A DNA stretch of 64,000 nt from Aquabacterium olei (GTDB taxonomy: Bacteria; Pseudomonadota; Gammaproteobacteria; Burkholderiales; Burkholderiaceae_C): the NCBI RefSeq assembly GCF_003100395.1, contig NZ_CP029210.1, positions 3,224,001 to 3,288,000 of the forward strand. The letters run 5' to 3'. The notes beneath the pieces are model-generated. The model was not told where the DNA came from. It did not search any database and saw only the letters and a list, made by a program, of their open reading frames with translations. The number at the start of each line of letters is the position of its first letter. Position 1 is the first letter of the stretch. The translations under genes were made by a program, and so were the position numbers. Of the stretch, positions 8,661 through 17,625 are shown in pieces.

Positions 8661-8675
8661 CCGGGCACTGCCCGG
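8661..8675. other. 15-base palindrome between hydratase and MFS genes
   Basis: CCGGGCA-C-TGCCCGG is a perfect dyad in the 97-base gap between the hydratase and the MFS carrier. In RNA it would form a 5-base stem with a 5-base loop and has no following T-tract, so it is a weak terminator at most. It could be an operator or a processing or stability hairpin. Confidence 0.35.
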
Positions 8676-8732
8676 ATCATCGGTCACAGAAAACCCGTCG
8701 CCACCGCGTGACAAGGGTCGGAGGAGCACAAG

Positions 8733-10019
8733 ATGAGACAGTCAGACAGAAGCCCCTGGTGGGTGGTGGTCGGCGCCCTGCTGGGCCTGACCGTGGGCAA
8801 CGGCCCGGTCATGCAATTCACGTTCGGGGTCTTCGTCAAGCCATTGACGGAAGCCTTCGAGACCGACCGAGGCACGGTCTCGGGCGCCTTGTTGATCGGT
8901 CTGGTGGCCACGGGCATCGCCACGCCCGTGATCGGCCGACTGGTCGACCGCCACGGCACGCGGCGCGTGGCCTTGCCCGCCATCGTGCTGTTTGCGCTGT
9001 GCATGATGGCGATCGGCTGGGTGGCCCAGTCACCGCTGTCACTGATGCTGGCTTATGGCGTGTGCGGCGTGGTGGCAGCCGGCCAGACCCCGCTGCCGTA
9101 CAGCAAGGCCATCGCCATGACGTTCGACCGCCACCGCGGGCTGGCACTCGGTGTGGCCACGGCGGGCGTCGGGCTGGGCACCATGCTGATGCCCATGCTG
9201 GCCCAGAAGCTGATCTCCGTGTGGGGATGGCGAGGCGCCTACATCGGACTGGGGGTCGTGACCTTGCTGGTGGCCTGGCCCGCGATGCGCTGGATGGTGT
9301 CTGCACCGCATGCCGTTCAGGGGCGCGCCAGCCACAAGGCGATGCCGGCACAAGCCGGCCTGAGCCGCGGCGAGGCCATGCGCACGGGCGCGTTCTGGCT
9401 CCTGGCTGTGTCCTTCTTTGCCGTGGCGCTGGCCGCCTCAGGCGTGGTGGCCCACATCGTGCCCATCATGACGGACCGCGGCGTCTCACCGGCGCAGGCG
9501 ACGTCAGCCATCAGCGCCGCCGGCCTGGCGCTCATCGTGGGGCGGCTTGCAGCCGGTTGGTTGCTGGACCGCCTGCATGGCCCGCTGGTGGCCCTGGTGT
9601 TCTTCAGCCTGCCGCTCATCGGCATTGGCATGCTGTTGTTCAGCACAAGTCCCGCACTGGGCGTGCCGGCGGCCGTGCTGGTGGGCTTGGGCCTCGGGGC
9701 CGAGGTGGATCTGATCGCCTTTCTGCAGTCTCGCTACCTGGGGTTGAAGGCCTTCGGCGAGTTGTACGGCTACCTGTTTGCGATCTTCATGCTGGGTTCG
9801 GGTTTGGGCCCATTCCTGATGGGACAGAGCTTTCGCCTGCAACAGAGCTACGACCCGGCATTGTGGCTGCTCAGCGGCGGCTTGGTGCTTGCGTGCCTCG
9901 CCATGATGCGCATGGGCCCCTACGCCTTTGGCGGCATCCCGGCCACCGAGCCGATGGCAGAAGACCCCGCGCCCTCCGAACGCGCTTCGGAAGCCGCCCC
10001 GACCACCCGCGCGGCCTGA
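8733..10019 (+). CDS. MFS transporter, monocarboxylate/oxalate-formate type
   Basis: A 428-residue inner-membrane carrier of the major facilitator superfamily with about 12 hydrophobic segments. The N-terminus (WWVVVGALLGLTVGNGPV followed by FGVFVKPLTEAF) resembles bacterial members of the monocarboxylate/oxalate-formate group, and RLVDRHGTRRVALPA is the loop 2-3 signature. It sits after the beta-oxidation genes and before a porin, so it probably imports the substrate or exports an acid intermediate. Its start follows GGTCGGAGGAGCACAAG. Confidence 0.85.
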   Translation: MRQSDRSPWWVVVGALLGLTVGNGPVMQFTFGVFVKPLTEAFETDRGTVSGALLIGLVATGIATPVIGRLVDRHGTRRVALPAIVLFALCMMAIGWVAQSPLSLMLAYGVCGVVAAGQTPLPYSKAIAMTFDRHRGLALGVATAGVGLGTMLMPMLAQKLISVWGWRGAYIGLGVVTLLVAWPAMRWMVSAPHAVQGRASHKAMPAQAGLSRGEAMRTGAFWLLAVSFFAVALAASGVVAHIVPIMTDRGVSPAQATSAISAAGLALIVGRLAAGWLLDRLHGPLVALVFFSLPLIGIGMLLFSTSPALGVPAAVLVGLGLGAEVDLIAFLQSRYLGLKAFGELYGYLFAIFMLGSGLGPFLMGQSFRLQQSYDPALWLLSGGLVLACLAMMRMGPYAFGGIPATEPMAEDPAPSERASEAAPTTRAA

Positions 10020-10065
10020 CGTCACGCGCGCCCAGATCGCGCGCCCCCCACACCACCACCTCGAT

Positions 10066-10084
10066 GCCCGGCCGCTGGCCGGGC
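10066..10084 (+). other. GC-rich stem-loop between MFS and porin genes
   Basis: GCCCGGCC and GGCCGGGC form a perfect 8-base stem around a GCT loop in the 98-base gap before the porin. No T-run follows directly, so it is not a classical terminator. It may slow transcription or protect an mRNA end between the cytosolic and the envelope parts of the operon. Confidence 0.4.
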
Positions 10085-10117
10085 CGGGGTGCCCGCTGCC
10101 CTTTTGCCTCGCACACC

Positions 10118-11188
10118 ATGCAGAACACCTTCACTTCATGCGCTTTGCGCATCCTTGCCACCTTCACCCTGACACTGTCCACCCTCTCCGTTTCGCAGGC
10201 CCAGGTCGGCAGCGCACTGGTGCTGTACGGCGCGGTCGACCTGTCGTTGACGCACGTCTCGAACACGAATGCCGCGGGCCAAGACACGACATCGATCGCC
10301 TCCGGCAGCTTCCTGCCTTCGGTGTGGGGCATCCGGGGTCAGGAAGACCTCGGCGGCGGCCTGCAGGCCTTCTTCAAACTGGAAAACAGCTTCAATGTCG
10401 ACACGGGGGCCGTCACCACCAACGCCTCCTTTTTCAACCGTTTTGCCCTGCTGGGATTGCGTACGCCCTATGGCACGGTCACCGCGGGCCGACTGGGCAG
10501 CATGCAGTTCGACTTCACGGCCATGGGTTACGACCTCACCATGCTCGACACTTACGGCATCGTGGCGCTCGGGGCCCTTCCGCCCGCGCTGTTCAAGATC
10601 AACAACGCGATCAAATACGAGAGCCCGACATGGGGAGGTTGGCGCGGCAGCCTCATGACGTCGAGCGGCCAGGAACTGCCGGAAGCCAGCGGGGCTGGGC
10701 GCTACAGCGGCGCAGCCATCGAGTATGCGCAAGGCGACTTCAAGGCCCGTGCGACACACGAGGTCACGCGCGGCAACCTCACCGGCACACTCGACCAGTC
10801 CGGCCTCACCGACAAGCGGACTTCGGTGGCTGCGCGCTGGAACATCGATGCCCTCTCGCTGTTTGCCGATTACGTGTCGGTCCAGGGCGACCTCCGCATC
10901 ACACCGCGCGGGCATGTCTGGCAAGGCGGCGTCGGATACCGCATCGCCCCCCGTTGGCAGTTGATCGGCGAGTTTGGCGTCTACCGCTACAGCGACTCGA
11001 ACGGCCGCCCGGCACTGGCGCACTTGATCGCGCAATATGACCTTTCAAAGCGGACCTTGCTCTATGGCTTCTGGACCAAGGTCAACAACCACGGAGGCAG
11101 CCAGGTCGGCGCGGCCTTTGCCACGTCGACGTCGAAGCCGGGACAGTCCCAGTCGGCCCTCGGCCTCGGTGTGTCGCACCGTTTCTGA
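10118..11188 (+). CDS. Gram-negative porin (Bordetella/Burkholderia type)
   Basis: A 356-residue outer-membrane porin. A signal peptide spans about residues 1-31, with cleavage expected after SVSQA. The mature protein begins with SALVLYGAVDLSL, the first strand of trimeric betaproteobacterial porins. SVWGIRGQEDLGGGLQAFF is the usual strand-loop motif, and the chain ends in GLGVSHRF, the terminal aromatic that BAM recognises. The start at 10118 was chosen because the signal peptide begins there. It would admit the aromatic or ester substrate to the periplasm, where the next gene's esterase acts. Confidence 0.88.
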   Translation: MQNTFTSCALRILATFTLTLSTLSVSQAQVGSALVLYGAVDLSLTHVSNTNAAGQDTTSIASGSFLPSVWGIRGQEDLGGGLQAFFKLENSFNVDTGAVTTNASFFNRFALLGLRTPYGTVTAGRLGSMQFDFTAMGYDLTMLDTYGIVALGALPPALFKINNAIKYESPTWGGWRGSLMTSSGQELPEASGAGRYSGAAIEYAQGDFKARATHEVTRGNLTGTLDQSGLTDKRTSVAARWNIDALSLFADYVSVQGDLRITPRGHVWQGGVGYRIAPRWQLIGEFGVYRYSDSNGRPALAHLIAQYDLSKRTLLYGFWTKVNNHGGSQVGAAFATSTSKPGQSQSALGLGVSHRF

Positions 11189-11196
11189 GGGTCGTC

Positions 11197-12756
11197 ATGA
11201 AGCGCTGCAACCCATACACCCGCCTCATGGTGTCCGCGGTCGCCGGTGCGCTGACCGCCCTTCCCGGGCTGGCCGGTGGGGCTTCCGGCTCAAGCGGTTC
11301 CTCGCCCCATCATGAGGCCACACCGATCACACTGCGTCTTGACGACGGCCTGGTGATCGGCCGTCGGGACGGAGACAGCGAGGCCTTTCTCGGCCTGCCC
11401 TATGCCCAACCGCCGGTGGGCGAAGCACGATGGCGGGCGCCGCGTGCTGCATCCCGCCTGCACGGCGTCCGGGATGCCCGGACACCGGGGCCCGTCTGTA
11501 TGCAGCCCATGGCACCACGCGGGCCCGAGGCCACCCTCGCACAACGCCCCATGTCGGAAGACTGCCTGACCCTCAACATCTGGCGTCCCCTGCAGCGGCA
11601 GCACCACGCCTTGCCCATCATGGTGTGGCTGCACGGTGGCGCCTTCCGGCTCGGCGCCGGCTCGCTCTATCTGTACAACGGCGCGGCCCTGGCCGCCAGG
11701 CAGGCCATCCTCGTCACGGTGAACTACCGGCTCGGGCCCTTTGGCTTCCTGGCCCACCCGGCACTGAATCGCGATGACGAACCCGGCGTCAACCACGGCC
11801 TGCTGGATCAGATCGCCGCGCTGCGCTGGATTCAAGACCATGCGCGCCAACTGGGCGGCGACCCGCAACGCATCACGCTGTTCGGCGAGTCGGCCGGCGG
11901 GGCCTCGGTGGGCTATCTGATGACGACACCGCTGGCCAAGGGCCTCTTTCACCGCGCCATCATCCAGTCTGGCGCGCTTGACCTGCCCGAGCGCACACGA
12001 CAACAAGGCGAACAGACCGCAGCACGCCTCCTCGCGCCGGTGGCCGGGCCAGCGCCCACCGCGGAAGACTTGCGCCAACTGCCAGCCCGGGTACTCATCG
12101 ATCTGCCCTGGCAACGACAGGACACGATGCCAATGGTGGATGGGCAGGTCGTCCGCAAGCCGATGCGTCAGGCGTTCCGCGATGGCGATGCCGCCCCGAT
12201 GCCCCTGCTGATCGGCAGCAACGATGCCGAGTCCGGCTTCTTCCCGCCGGCCTGGTCCCAGGCGGTCGTGCAGCAACTCGGTGACCGCTGGGCCGCGGTG
12301 CGTGCGCAAATGCCCCTGCCCCCTGCAGCAGGCGAGGCCGAACGCGCCCAGCGCCTTGCCACCGACGTCTTCGCCACCCTGCCCACCTGGCAGGTGGCCC
12401 AGGCGCACGCGGGCCAGGCGCCGGTGTACCTCTATCGCTATGGCCACGTCGCTGCCGCACAACGCGGTCACGCCGCTGGCGCCATTCACACGGCCGAGTT
12501 GCCGCTGCTCTTCACCCCGGAAGGCGTGGGACACCCTGCACGCGAAGACGCATTCGTGGCCGCCGCGCTGCAACGCTGGTGGACCCACTTTGCCCACAGC
12601 GGCCGCCCCACGCCCCGGCATGACCGCTGGCCCAGACTGACCGCCCATGCACCACGCCTGATGTGGATCGACGCGGCCGGAGGACAAGCCATCACGGTAC
12701 CGGACCGCACATGGCTGGACATCCTCGCGCTCCACCCCGACGTGCACGCCAACTGA
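11197..12756 (+). CDS. Exported type-B carboxylesterase
   Basis: A 519-residue alpha/beta-hydrolase of the carboxylesterase-B family. A hydrophobic segment (about residues 11-28) looks like a signal peptide, so action in the periplasm is expected. The Ser nucleophile is in LFGESAGGAS (about residue 231), EDCLTLNIW and the oxyanion WLHGGAF are present, and GAIHTAELPLLF carries the catalytic His. It begins eight bases after the porin stop. In context it probably frees an organic acid from an ester, which the following AAHS carrier then imports. The ester is unknown; hydroxycinnamate or benzoate esters are reasonable guesses. Confidence 0.85.
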   Translation: MKRCNPYTRLMVSAVAGALTALPGLAGGASGSSGSSPHHEATPITLRLDDGLVIGRRDGDSEAFLGLPYAQPPVGEARWRAPRAASRLHGVRDARTPGPVCMQPMAPRGPEATLAQRPMSEDCLTLNIWRPLQRQHHALPIMVWLHGGAFRLGAGSLYLYNGAALAARQAILVTVNYRLGPFGFLAHPALNRDDEPGVNHGLLDQIAALRWIQDHARQLGGDPQRITLFGESAGGASVGYLMTTPLAKGLFHRAIIQSGALDLPERTRQQGEQTAARLLAPVAGPAPTAEDLRQLPARVLIDLPWQRQDTMPMVDGQVVRKPMRQAFRDGDAAPMPLLIGSNDAESGFFPPAWSQAVVQQLGDRWAAVRAQMPLPPAAGEAERAQRLATDVFATLPTWQVAQAHAGQAPVYLYRYGHVAAAQRGHAAGAIHTAELPLLFTPEGVGHPAREDAFVAAALQRWWTHFAHSGRPTPRHDRWPRLTAHAPRLMWIDAAGGQAITVPDRTWLDILALHPDVHAN

Positions 12757-12790
12757 CCCCTCGCGCCCTTTCCGTCCCTCAGGAGCAACC

Positions 12791-14191
12791 GTGTCCTCTT
12801 CGCCTTCCCTCGACGTTCAGCAACTGCTCGATCGCAGTCCGTTCTCACGCTACCAGTGGCTCATCTTCGGATTGTGTTTCGTGGTGGTGTTGCTGGACGG
12901 CTTCGATACCGCGGCCATCGGCTACATCGCCCCATCCCTGATCAAAGACTGGGGCGTGAACAAACTGCAACTGGCTCCGGTCTTGAGCGCAGCCCTCTTC
13001 GGGTTGGCCGGCGGCGCCCTTTGTGCAGGCCCGCTGGCAGACCGGCTCGGACGCAAGAAAGTGCTTGTCGTGTCCGTGCTGCTGTTCGGCGCCGGCTGCC
13101 TGGCCTCCGGCTTCTCTGCCGACCTGGCCCAGCTCACCGTGCTGCGGTTCATCACCGGCTTTGGACTAGGCGCGGCCATGCCGAATGCGGTGACGCTGAT
13201 GAGCGAATACTGCCCCTCGGACCGCCGCGCAACCATCACCAATGCCATGTTCTGCGGCTTCCCCCTGGGGGCGGCCCTGGGTGGGTTTCTCGCATCCTGG
13301 ATGATCCCGCAATTCGGCTGGCGCAGCGTGCTGTACGCCGGTGGCGTGGCCCCGCTGTTGCTTGTCCTGGTGATGCTGCCCGCGCTGCCCGAATCCGTGC
13401 GACACATGGTGGCCCGCGGCGAAGCCGCCAACCGCATCCGGGCCGTGCTGCTGCGGATCAACGCCGCCATGGCCCGCGACGCGGCGTCCTTCGTCATGAG
13501 CGAACCGGCCAGCGTCACCCCCCAGACCACGCGCGGTCTGCGGCTCGTGCTGTCCAGACCGTATGCGCTGGGCTCGGTGGCACTCTGGCTCGCCTACTTC
13601 ATGGGCCTCATGATCTTCTACGCTTTGATCAACTGGATGCCTCTTCTCTTCAAGGATGCGGGCATCGACGCCCGGACGGCCACCCTCATCTCTGCGGTCT
13701 TCCCGCTGGGTGGCGTGGGCGCCGTGGCCGCAGGCTGGTTGATGGACCGCTACAACGCAGACCGCGTGATCATGGCAGGCTACCTCTGCACCGCAGCAGC
13801 CATCTGGGCCATCGGCCAGAGCACGGGTCAAGTGGGCATGCTGATGGCCGTGGTGTTCGTAGCGGGCGCGCTCATGAACACGACCCAGTCGTCCATGCCC
13901 GCCTTGGCGGCTGCGTTTTACCCGACCGCCGGCCGCGCCACCGGCGTGGCGTGGATGCTCGGCATCGGGCGCTTCGGCGGCATCGCGGGCTCGTTCCTGG
14001 TGGTCGAACTGCAGCGTCGTCAGTTGGGCTTCGAAGCGGTGTTCGCCGTGGTGGCCGTCCCCGGCCTGCTGGCTGCCGGCGCGGTGGCCCTCAAGCAGCG
14101 TGTGGCCCGCGCCGAGGCGGGTGCGTCAGCCGCTCAGGAGACACCGCCCGCGCCCACGGAAGGTCGGGCCGCCGGGGCCGGCTCTCCCTGA
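12791..14191 (+). CDS. MFS aromatic acid:H+ symporter (AAHS family)
   Basis: A 466-residue, 12-helix inner-membrane proton symporter. The helix-1 motif LLDGFDTAAIGYIAPSL is the DGFD signature of the PcaK/BenK/MhpT aromatic acid family. PLADRLGRKKVLV is the loop 2-3 motif, and LPESVRHM follows helix 6. The start is GTG at 12791 behind AGGAG. This carrier, with the EntE-like ligase, is the main reason to think that the operon handles an aromatic acid. It is the last gene of the run and meets the convergent nucleotidyltransferase five bases after its stop. Confidence 0.9.
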   Translation: MSSSPSLDVQQLLDRSPFSRYQWLIFGLCFVVVLLDGFDTAAIGYIAPSLIKDWGVNKLQLAPVLSAALFGLAGGALCAGPLADRLGRKKVLVVSVLLFGAGCLASGFSADLAQLTVLRFITGFGLGAAMPNAVTLMSEYCPSDRRATITNAMFCGFPLGAALGGFLASWMIPQFGWRSVLYAGGVAPLLLVLVMLPALPESVRHMVARGEAANRIRAVLLRINAAMARDAASFVMSEPASVTPQTTRGLRLVLSRPYALGSVALWLAYFMGLMIFYALINWMPLLFKDAGIDARTATLISAVFPLGGVGAVAAGWLMDRYNADRVIMAGYLCTAAAIWAIGQSTGQVGMLMAVVFVAGALMNTTQSSMPALAAAFYPTAGRATGVAWMLGIGRFGGIAGSFLVVELQRRQLGFEAVFAVVAVPGLLAAGAVALKQRVARAEAGASAAQETPPAPTEGRAAGAGSP

Positions 14192-14196
14192 CGCGG

Positions 14197-15300
14197 TCAG
14201 GCCCGCGCGTCGCCCCAGCGCAGCGCGGTGCCTTCCTCGCCCTGGTAGGTGGTGTGGCCGCCGCGGTCCACCACGTACAGCGGCGAGGCGATCACGTCGG
14301 TGAAGGTCGCACCCGCATTCAGTCGGGTGTAATCGAACAGCACACTGCGAACCAGGTGGCTGCCGGCACGCAGCTGGCACCCATTGCCCAGCCATGCCGG
14401 GCCTTCGATGGTGACACCGTCCTCGATGTCGCTGCCCGAACCGATGTAGACCGGGCCAGTGATGTTGACCTTGTCCCAGTTCACGCGTGTGTTCAGCCCC
14501 ACCCAGACGCCCGGGCGCACTTCCTTGCCCGGCATGCGCATGTCGGCGATCTCGCCTTTCAGCACGCGCTGCAGCACGGTCCAGTAGTCCGTCACCCGGC
14601 CGATGTCGATCCAGTGGAACGGGTGGCTCTGGGCAAAGAACGGCAGCCCCTGCTTCACGAGCAACGGGAACAGCTGGCTGCCGATGTCGAACTCGACACC
14701 ACGCGGCACCAGTTCGAGCACCGCCGGCTCGAAGATGTAGATGCCCGTACTGGCCAGATTGGACAGCGCCTCTTCGGGCTTGGGCTTTTCCTGGAAGGAC
14801 TGCACCCGGCCGTCGTCACCGGCCACCACGACGCCGTAGTTCTTCACCTCTTCGCGCGACACGGGCAGGGTCACGACCGTGGCCATGGCCTTCTTGGCAT
14901 GGTGCTCTTCGAGGGCGGCGGTGATGTCGAGGTCGATGATCGCGTCGCCGCACAGCACCAGCGTGGTGTCGTCGAAAAAGCCAGAGAAATCCTGGATGTG
15001 GCGCATGCCACCCGCAGAGCCCTTCGGCCGGGGCACGATTTCGCCATGCTCGCGCACGCCCTCGTACGAATAGCCGATCTCCACACCCCACCGGCTGCCG
15101 TCCCCGAAGTAGTTCTCGATCTTCCAGTGGTGGTAAGCCACGTTGATCATGATCTCGCGCACACCGTGGCGGGCCAGGTGCTCGATGATGTACTCAAGGA
15201 CCGGCTTGCCCAGGATGGGGATCATCGGTTTGGGCATGCCCTTGGTGAGTGGGCGGATCCGGGTCCCTTGACCGGCCGCCAGGATCATGGCTTTTGTCAT
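14197..15300 (-). CDS. NDP-sugar synthase (nucleotidyltransferase, left-handed beta-helix)
   Basis: A 367-residue enzyme expected to form an NDP-sugar from a sugar-1-phosphate and an NTP. The start was placed at MTKAMILAAGQGTRIRPLT, the nucleotide-binding loop of this family; MPKPMIPILGKPVLEY follows. LCGDAIIDLD is the metal-binding region. The C-terminal 120 residues have the hexapeptide-like turns (WVGLNTRV, YIGSGSDIEDG, WLGNGCQL) of a short left-handed beta-helix. Mannose-1-phosphate guanylyltransferase and glucose-1-phosphate uridylyl/thymidylyltransferase are both possible. It stands alone here, and no other sugar genes adjoin it. Confidence 0.85.
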   Translation of the reverse strand: MTKAMILAAGQGTRIRPLTKGMPKPMIPILGKPVLEYIIEHLARHGVREIMINVAYHHWKIENYFGDGSRWGVEIGYSYEGVREHGEIVPRPKGSAGGMRHIQDFSGFFDDTTLVLCGDAIIDLDITAALEEHHAKKAMATVVTLPVSREEVKNYGVVVAGDDGRVQSFQEKPKPEEALSNLASTGIYIFEPAVLELVPRGVEFDIGSQLFPLLVKQGLPFFAQSHPFHWIDIGRVTDYWTVLQRVLKGEIADMRMPGKEVRPGVWVGLNTRVNWDKVNITGPVYIGSGSDIEDGVTIEGPAWLGNGCQLRAGSHLVRSVLFDYTRLNAGATFTDVIASPLYVVDRGGHTTYQGEEGTALRWGDARA

Positions 15301-15446
15301 TTTTCGTTGATGTGTCGTAAGAGGCAGACCGCCCGATTGCACCACAAGGAGGATGACAGCCAAGCGACCGCCCCCCAAGAGGATGCCCCGTCACACCAGT
15401 TTGAAACCGCTGCGTTGCAGAAGTTGCACGGCGCAGGCCTGCCCCG

Positions 15447-16886
15447 TCAATTTGTCACGGGCAAATGGATGACAAAGCAACTGCCGCCACCCTGGCGGGC
15501 TTCGCATCGCACCTTGCCACCGTGCCGCTCGGCGATCTGCCTCACCAGGCTCAGACCTAGCCCCACGCCGCCCGCGTACTCGGCATGCCCGGGCAGCCGG
15601 TAGAAGGGCTCGAAGATGCGATCACGCTGCTCGGGTGGCACCCCGGGCCCCCGGTCGCAGACGCGCAGCTCGACAAACCGCGGCTGGGCATCCAGCTCGA
15701 GCTCGATCTCCGGACCGCCGTAGCGCCGGGCGTTCTCGAGCAGGTTGCGCACGGCACGGCGCAGCAGGCGCTCGTCGCCCGGATAAGGCTGGGCGGGCAC
15801 CTGCACCGGAGAGACCTCGGCATTGACACGGCGCGCCTCCTCGATGGCCAGCCCGAGCAGGTCGACCGGCTGGCGCTCGATGTCCGTGCGGGCATCGAGC
15901 CGGCTGGCCAGCAGCACCTCTTCGACCAACGCGTCGAGTTCGCGAATGTCCTGGTGGATCTCTTCCTTGATCTGCGCGGCGCGCTCGGGCGGCATGTCGG
16001 CCATGATGGACACGGCCATCTTCAGGCGGGCCAGCGGCGAACGCAGTTCGTGGCTGGCGTTGGCCAGCAGGCTGCGGTTGGCGGTGACCAGGTCTTCGAT
16101 GCGCTGCGCGGTGTCGTTGAAGCTGGCGGCCAGCGCGGCCACTTCGTCGCGCCCCTCCACGGTCACGCGGTGTTGCAGTTGCCCGGATCCGAACGCCTCC
16201 ACCCCGTCCCGCAGGGCTTTGAGCCGGCGGGTGAGCCGGTTGGCCACGGGCCATGCCCCGATGGCGACGGCAATGAACAACAACACCAGCGAGGTGATGA
16301 GCGCGGGCACGCCCTCCACCAACCACAAGGGCAGGAACGCAGGCGGGAAGTCGGACCACCAGCCGTGCGGCGCCCCTCGCGGCTCGACCGGGGGCGCACC
16401 CCGCGTGAACGGCGGCGGGCCTTCAGCGCCGTGGCCCATGCCGGGCGGAGGCGGTGGCCCCATCCCGCCGGGCAACACGCGCAAGCGCAACGAACCAGGG
16501 CGCAGCATCCACAAGGTGCGGCCGTCCGACAGACGGGATTGCTGCAGGCGGCCGCGCATGTCCGGCGCGCGCCGCAGGATGTCGGCGAGCAGGGGAGAGG
16601 TCGCCAGGCGCTCGCCACGGGCGTCGTCCAGCGCCATGGGCATGCGCAGTCGCTCCGACCAGTCCAGCAGCGCGTTGGCCTGCTCCTCGACCGGCGCCGT
16701 CACGGGCGGCAGGCTGTTCTCCAGCAGTTCGGCCCAGGCGGCCGCGCGCTCGGCGTGGAAGGCGCGCGTCTGCAGTTGTTCACGCTGGTGCTCGAGGTTG
16801 CGCTGCGCCAGCCAGCCTGACACCAGCGCAAAGATCAGCAGGACCGCGACGACGGCCAGGTAAATGCGCAGCGCGAGCGTCTTCAT
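15447..16886 (-). CDS. Sensor histidine kinase, CpxA/EnvZ-like
   Basis: A 479-residue inner-membrane sensor kinase. A membrane helix lies near residues 7-27. A periplasmic region to about residue 190 includes a Pro/Gly/Met stretch (GGMGPPPPPGMGHG), and a second helix follows near 195-215. HAMP comes next, then the H-box NASHELRSPLARLK with the phosphoacceptor His, the N-box RNLLENARRYGG, and the ATP-lid motifs DRGPGVP and GVGLGLSLVRQIAERHGG. It overlaps the response regulator by four bases, so they are one unit. With a Spy-like gene upstream, it most resembles an envelope-stress or metal sensor. Confidence 0.9.
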   Translation of the reverse strand: MKTLALRIYLAVVAVLLIFALVSGWLAQRNLEHQREQLQTRAFHAERAAAWAELLENSLPPVTAPVEEQANALLDWSERLRMPMALDDARGERLATSPLLADILRRAPDMRGRLQQSRLSDGRTLWMLRPGSLRLRVLPGGMGPPPPPGMGHGAEGPPPFTRGAPPVEPRGAPHGWWSDFPPAFLPLWLVEGVPALITSLVLLFIAVAIGAWPVANRLTRRLKALRDGVEAFGSGQLQHRVTVEGRDEVAALAASFNDTAQRIEDLVTANRSLLANASHELRSPLARLKMAVSIMADMPPERAAQIKEEIHQDIRELDALVEEVLLASRLDARTDIERQPVDLLGLAIEEARRVNAEVSPVQVPAQPYPGDERLLRRAVRNLLENARRYGGPEIELELDAQPRFVELRVCDRGPGVPPEQRDRIFEPFYRLPGHAEYAGGVGLGLSLVRQIAERHGGKVRCEARQGGGSCFVIHLPVTN

Positions 16887-17599
16887 CGGGCGTCGACGTC
16901 GGCGTCCTGCTTCTTCGCGAAGACGTAGCCCACGCCGCGCACGGTCAGGATGCGGCGCGGCTCCTTGGGCTCGTCCTCGATGGCGGCACGGATGCGCGAG
17001 ATGTGGACATCGATGGAGCGATCGAAGGCTTCCAGCGGGTGCCCTTTGAGCGCGTCCATGATCTGGTCACGGCTCAGCACGCGGCCGGGATGCTGGGCGA
17101 GCACCGACAGCAGGTCGAACTGATAGGACGTGAGGTCGCACGGTTTGCTGTCGAGGCGCACCTGGCGCAGGCCGGTGTCGATCTCGAGGCGGCCAAAGCG
17201 CCAGACATCGTTGTCGTCGGTCGCCGGGCCGGTGCGCCGCAGGAGGGCGCGCAGGCGGGCGAGCAGCTCGCGCGGCTCGAAGGGCTTGGGGAGGTAGTCG
17301 TCTGCCCCGATCTCCAACCCGACGATGCGGTCGGTGGGTTCGCCGCGCGCACTCAGCATCAGCAGCGGCAGGCTGCGTGTACGCGGCGAGGCACGCAACT
17401 CCCGGCACAGGTCCAGCCCGTCGCCGTCCGGCAGCATGAGATCGAGCACCAGGGCGTCGAAGGCCTGGCGCGCAATCAGTTCACGGCCAGCTGCCAGACT
17501 GGGGGCACACGACACGAGGTAGCCGTGGCTGCGCAGGTAGTCACCGACCATGGCACTGAGGCGAAGGTCGTCGTCAATCAGCAGGATGTGCTCGCTCAT
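16883..17599 (-). CDS. OmpR/PhoB-family response regulator, CpxR-like
   Basis: A receiver plus winged-helix regulator, partner of the adjacent kinase. MSEHILLIDDDLRL begins the receiver, with the acidic pair and the phospho-Asp in DALVLDLMLPDGDG; Lys lies in YLPKPFEPREL. The C-terminal DNA-binding domain carries VLSRDQIMDAL and RSIDVHISRIRAAI and ends near VRGVGYVFAK. Start choice: ATG 17599 fits the domain best (about 238 residues). An earlier GTG at 17629 would overlap the Spy-like stop as GTGA and could be used through coupling. It probably binds the CTTTACCCCC repeats upstream of the operon. Confidence 0.9.
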   Translation of the reverse strand: MSEHILLIDDDLRLSAMVGDYLRSHGYLVSCAPSLAAGRELIARQAFDALVLDLMLPDGDGLDLCRELRASPRTRSLPLLMLSARGEPTDRIVGLEIGADDYLPKPFEPRELLARLRALLRRTGPATDDNDVWRFGRLEIDTGLRQVRLDSKPCDLTSYQFDLLSVLAQHPGRVLSRDQIMDALKGHPLEAFDRSIDVHISRIRAAIEDEPKEPRRILTVRGVGYVFAKKQDADVDAR

Positions 17600-17625
17600 G
17601 TCCGGCATTGTCGCGCGCTCCATGC

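Noticed and set aside
12856..15603. Long plus-strand frame running through the symporter gene and into the nucleotidyltransferase region
   Set aside because: It is an out-of-frame reading of the symporter followed by the antisense of the next gene; neither part resembles a protein family.
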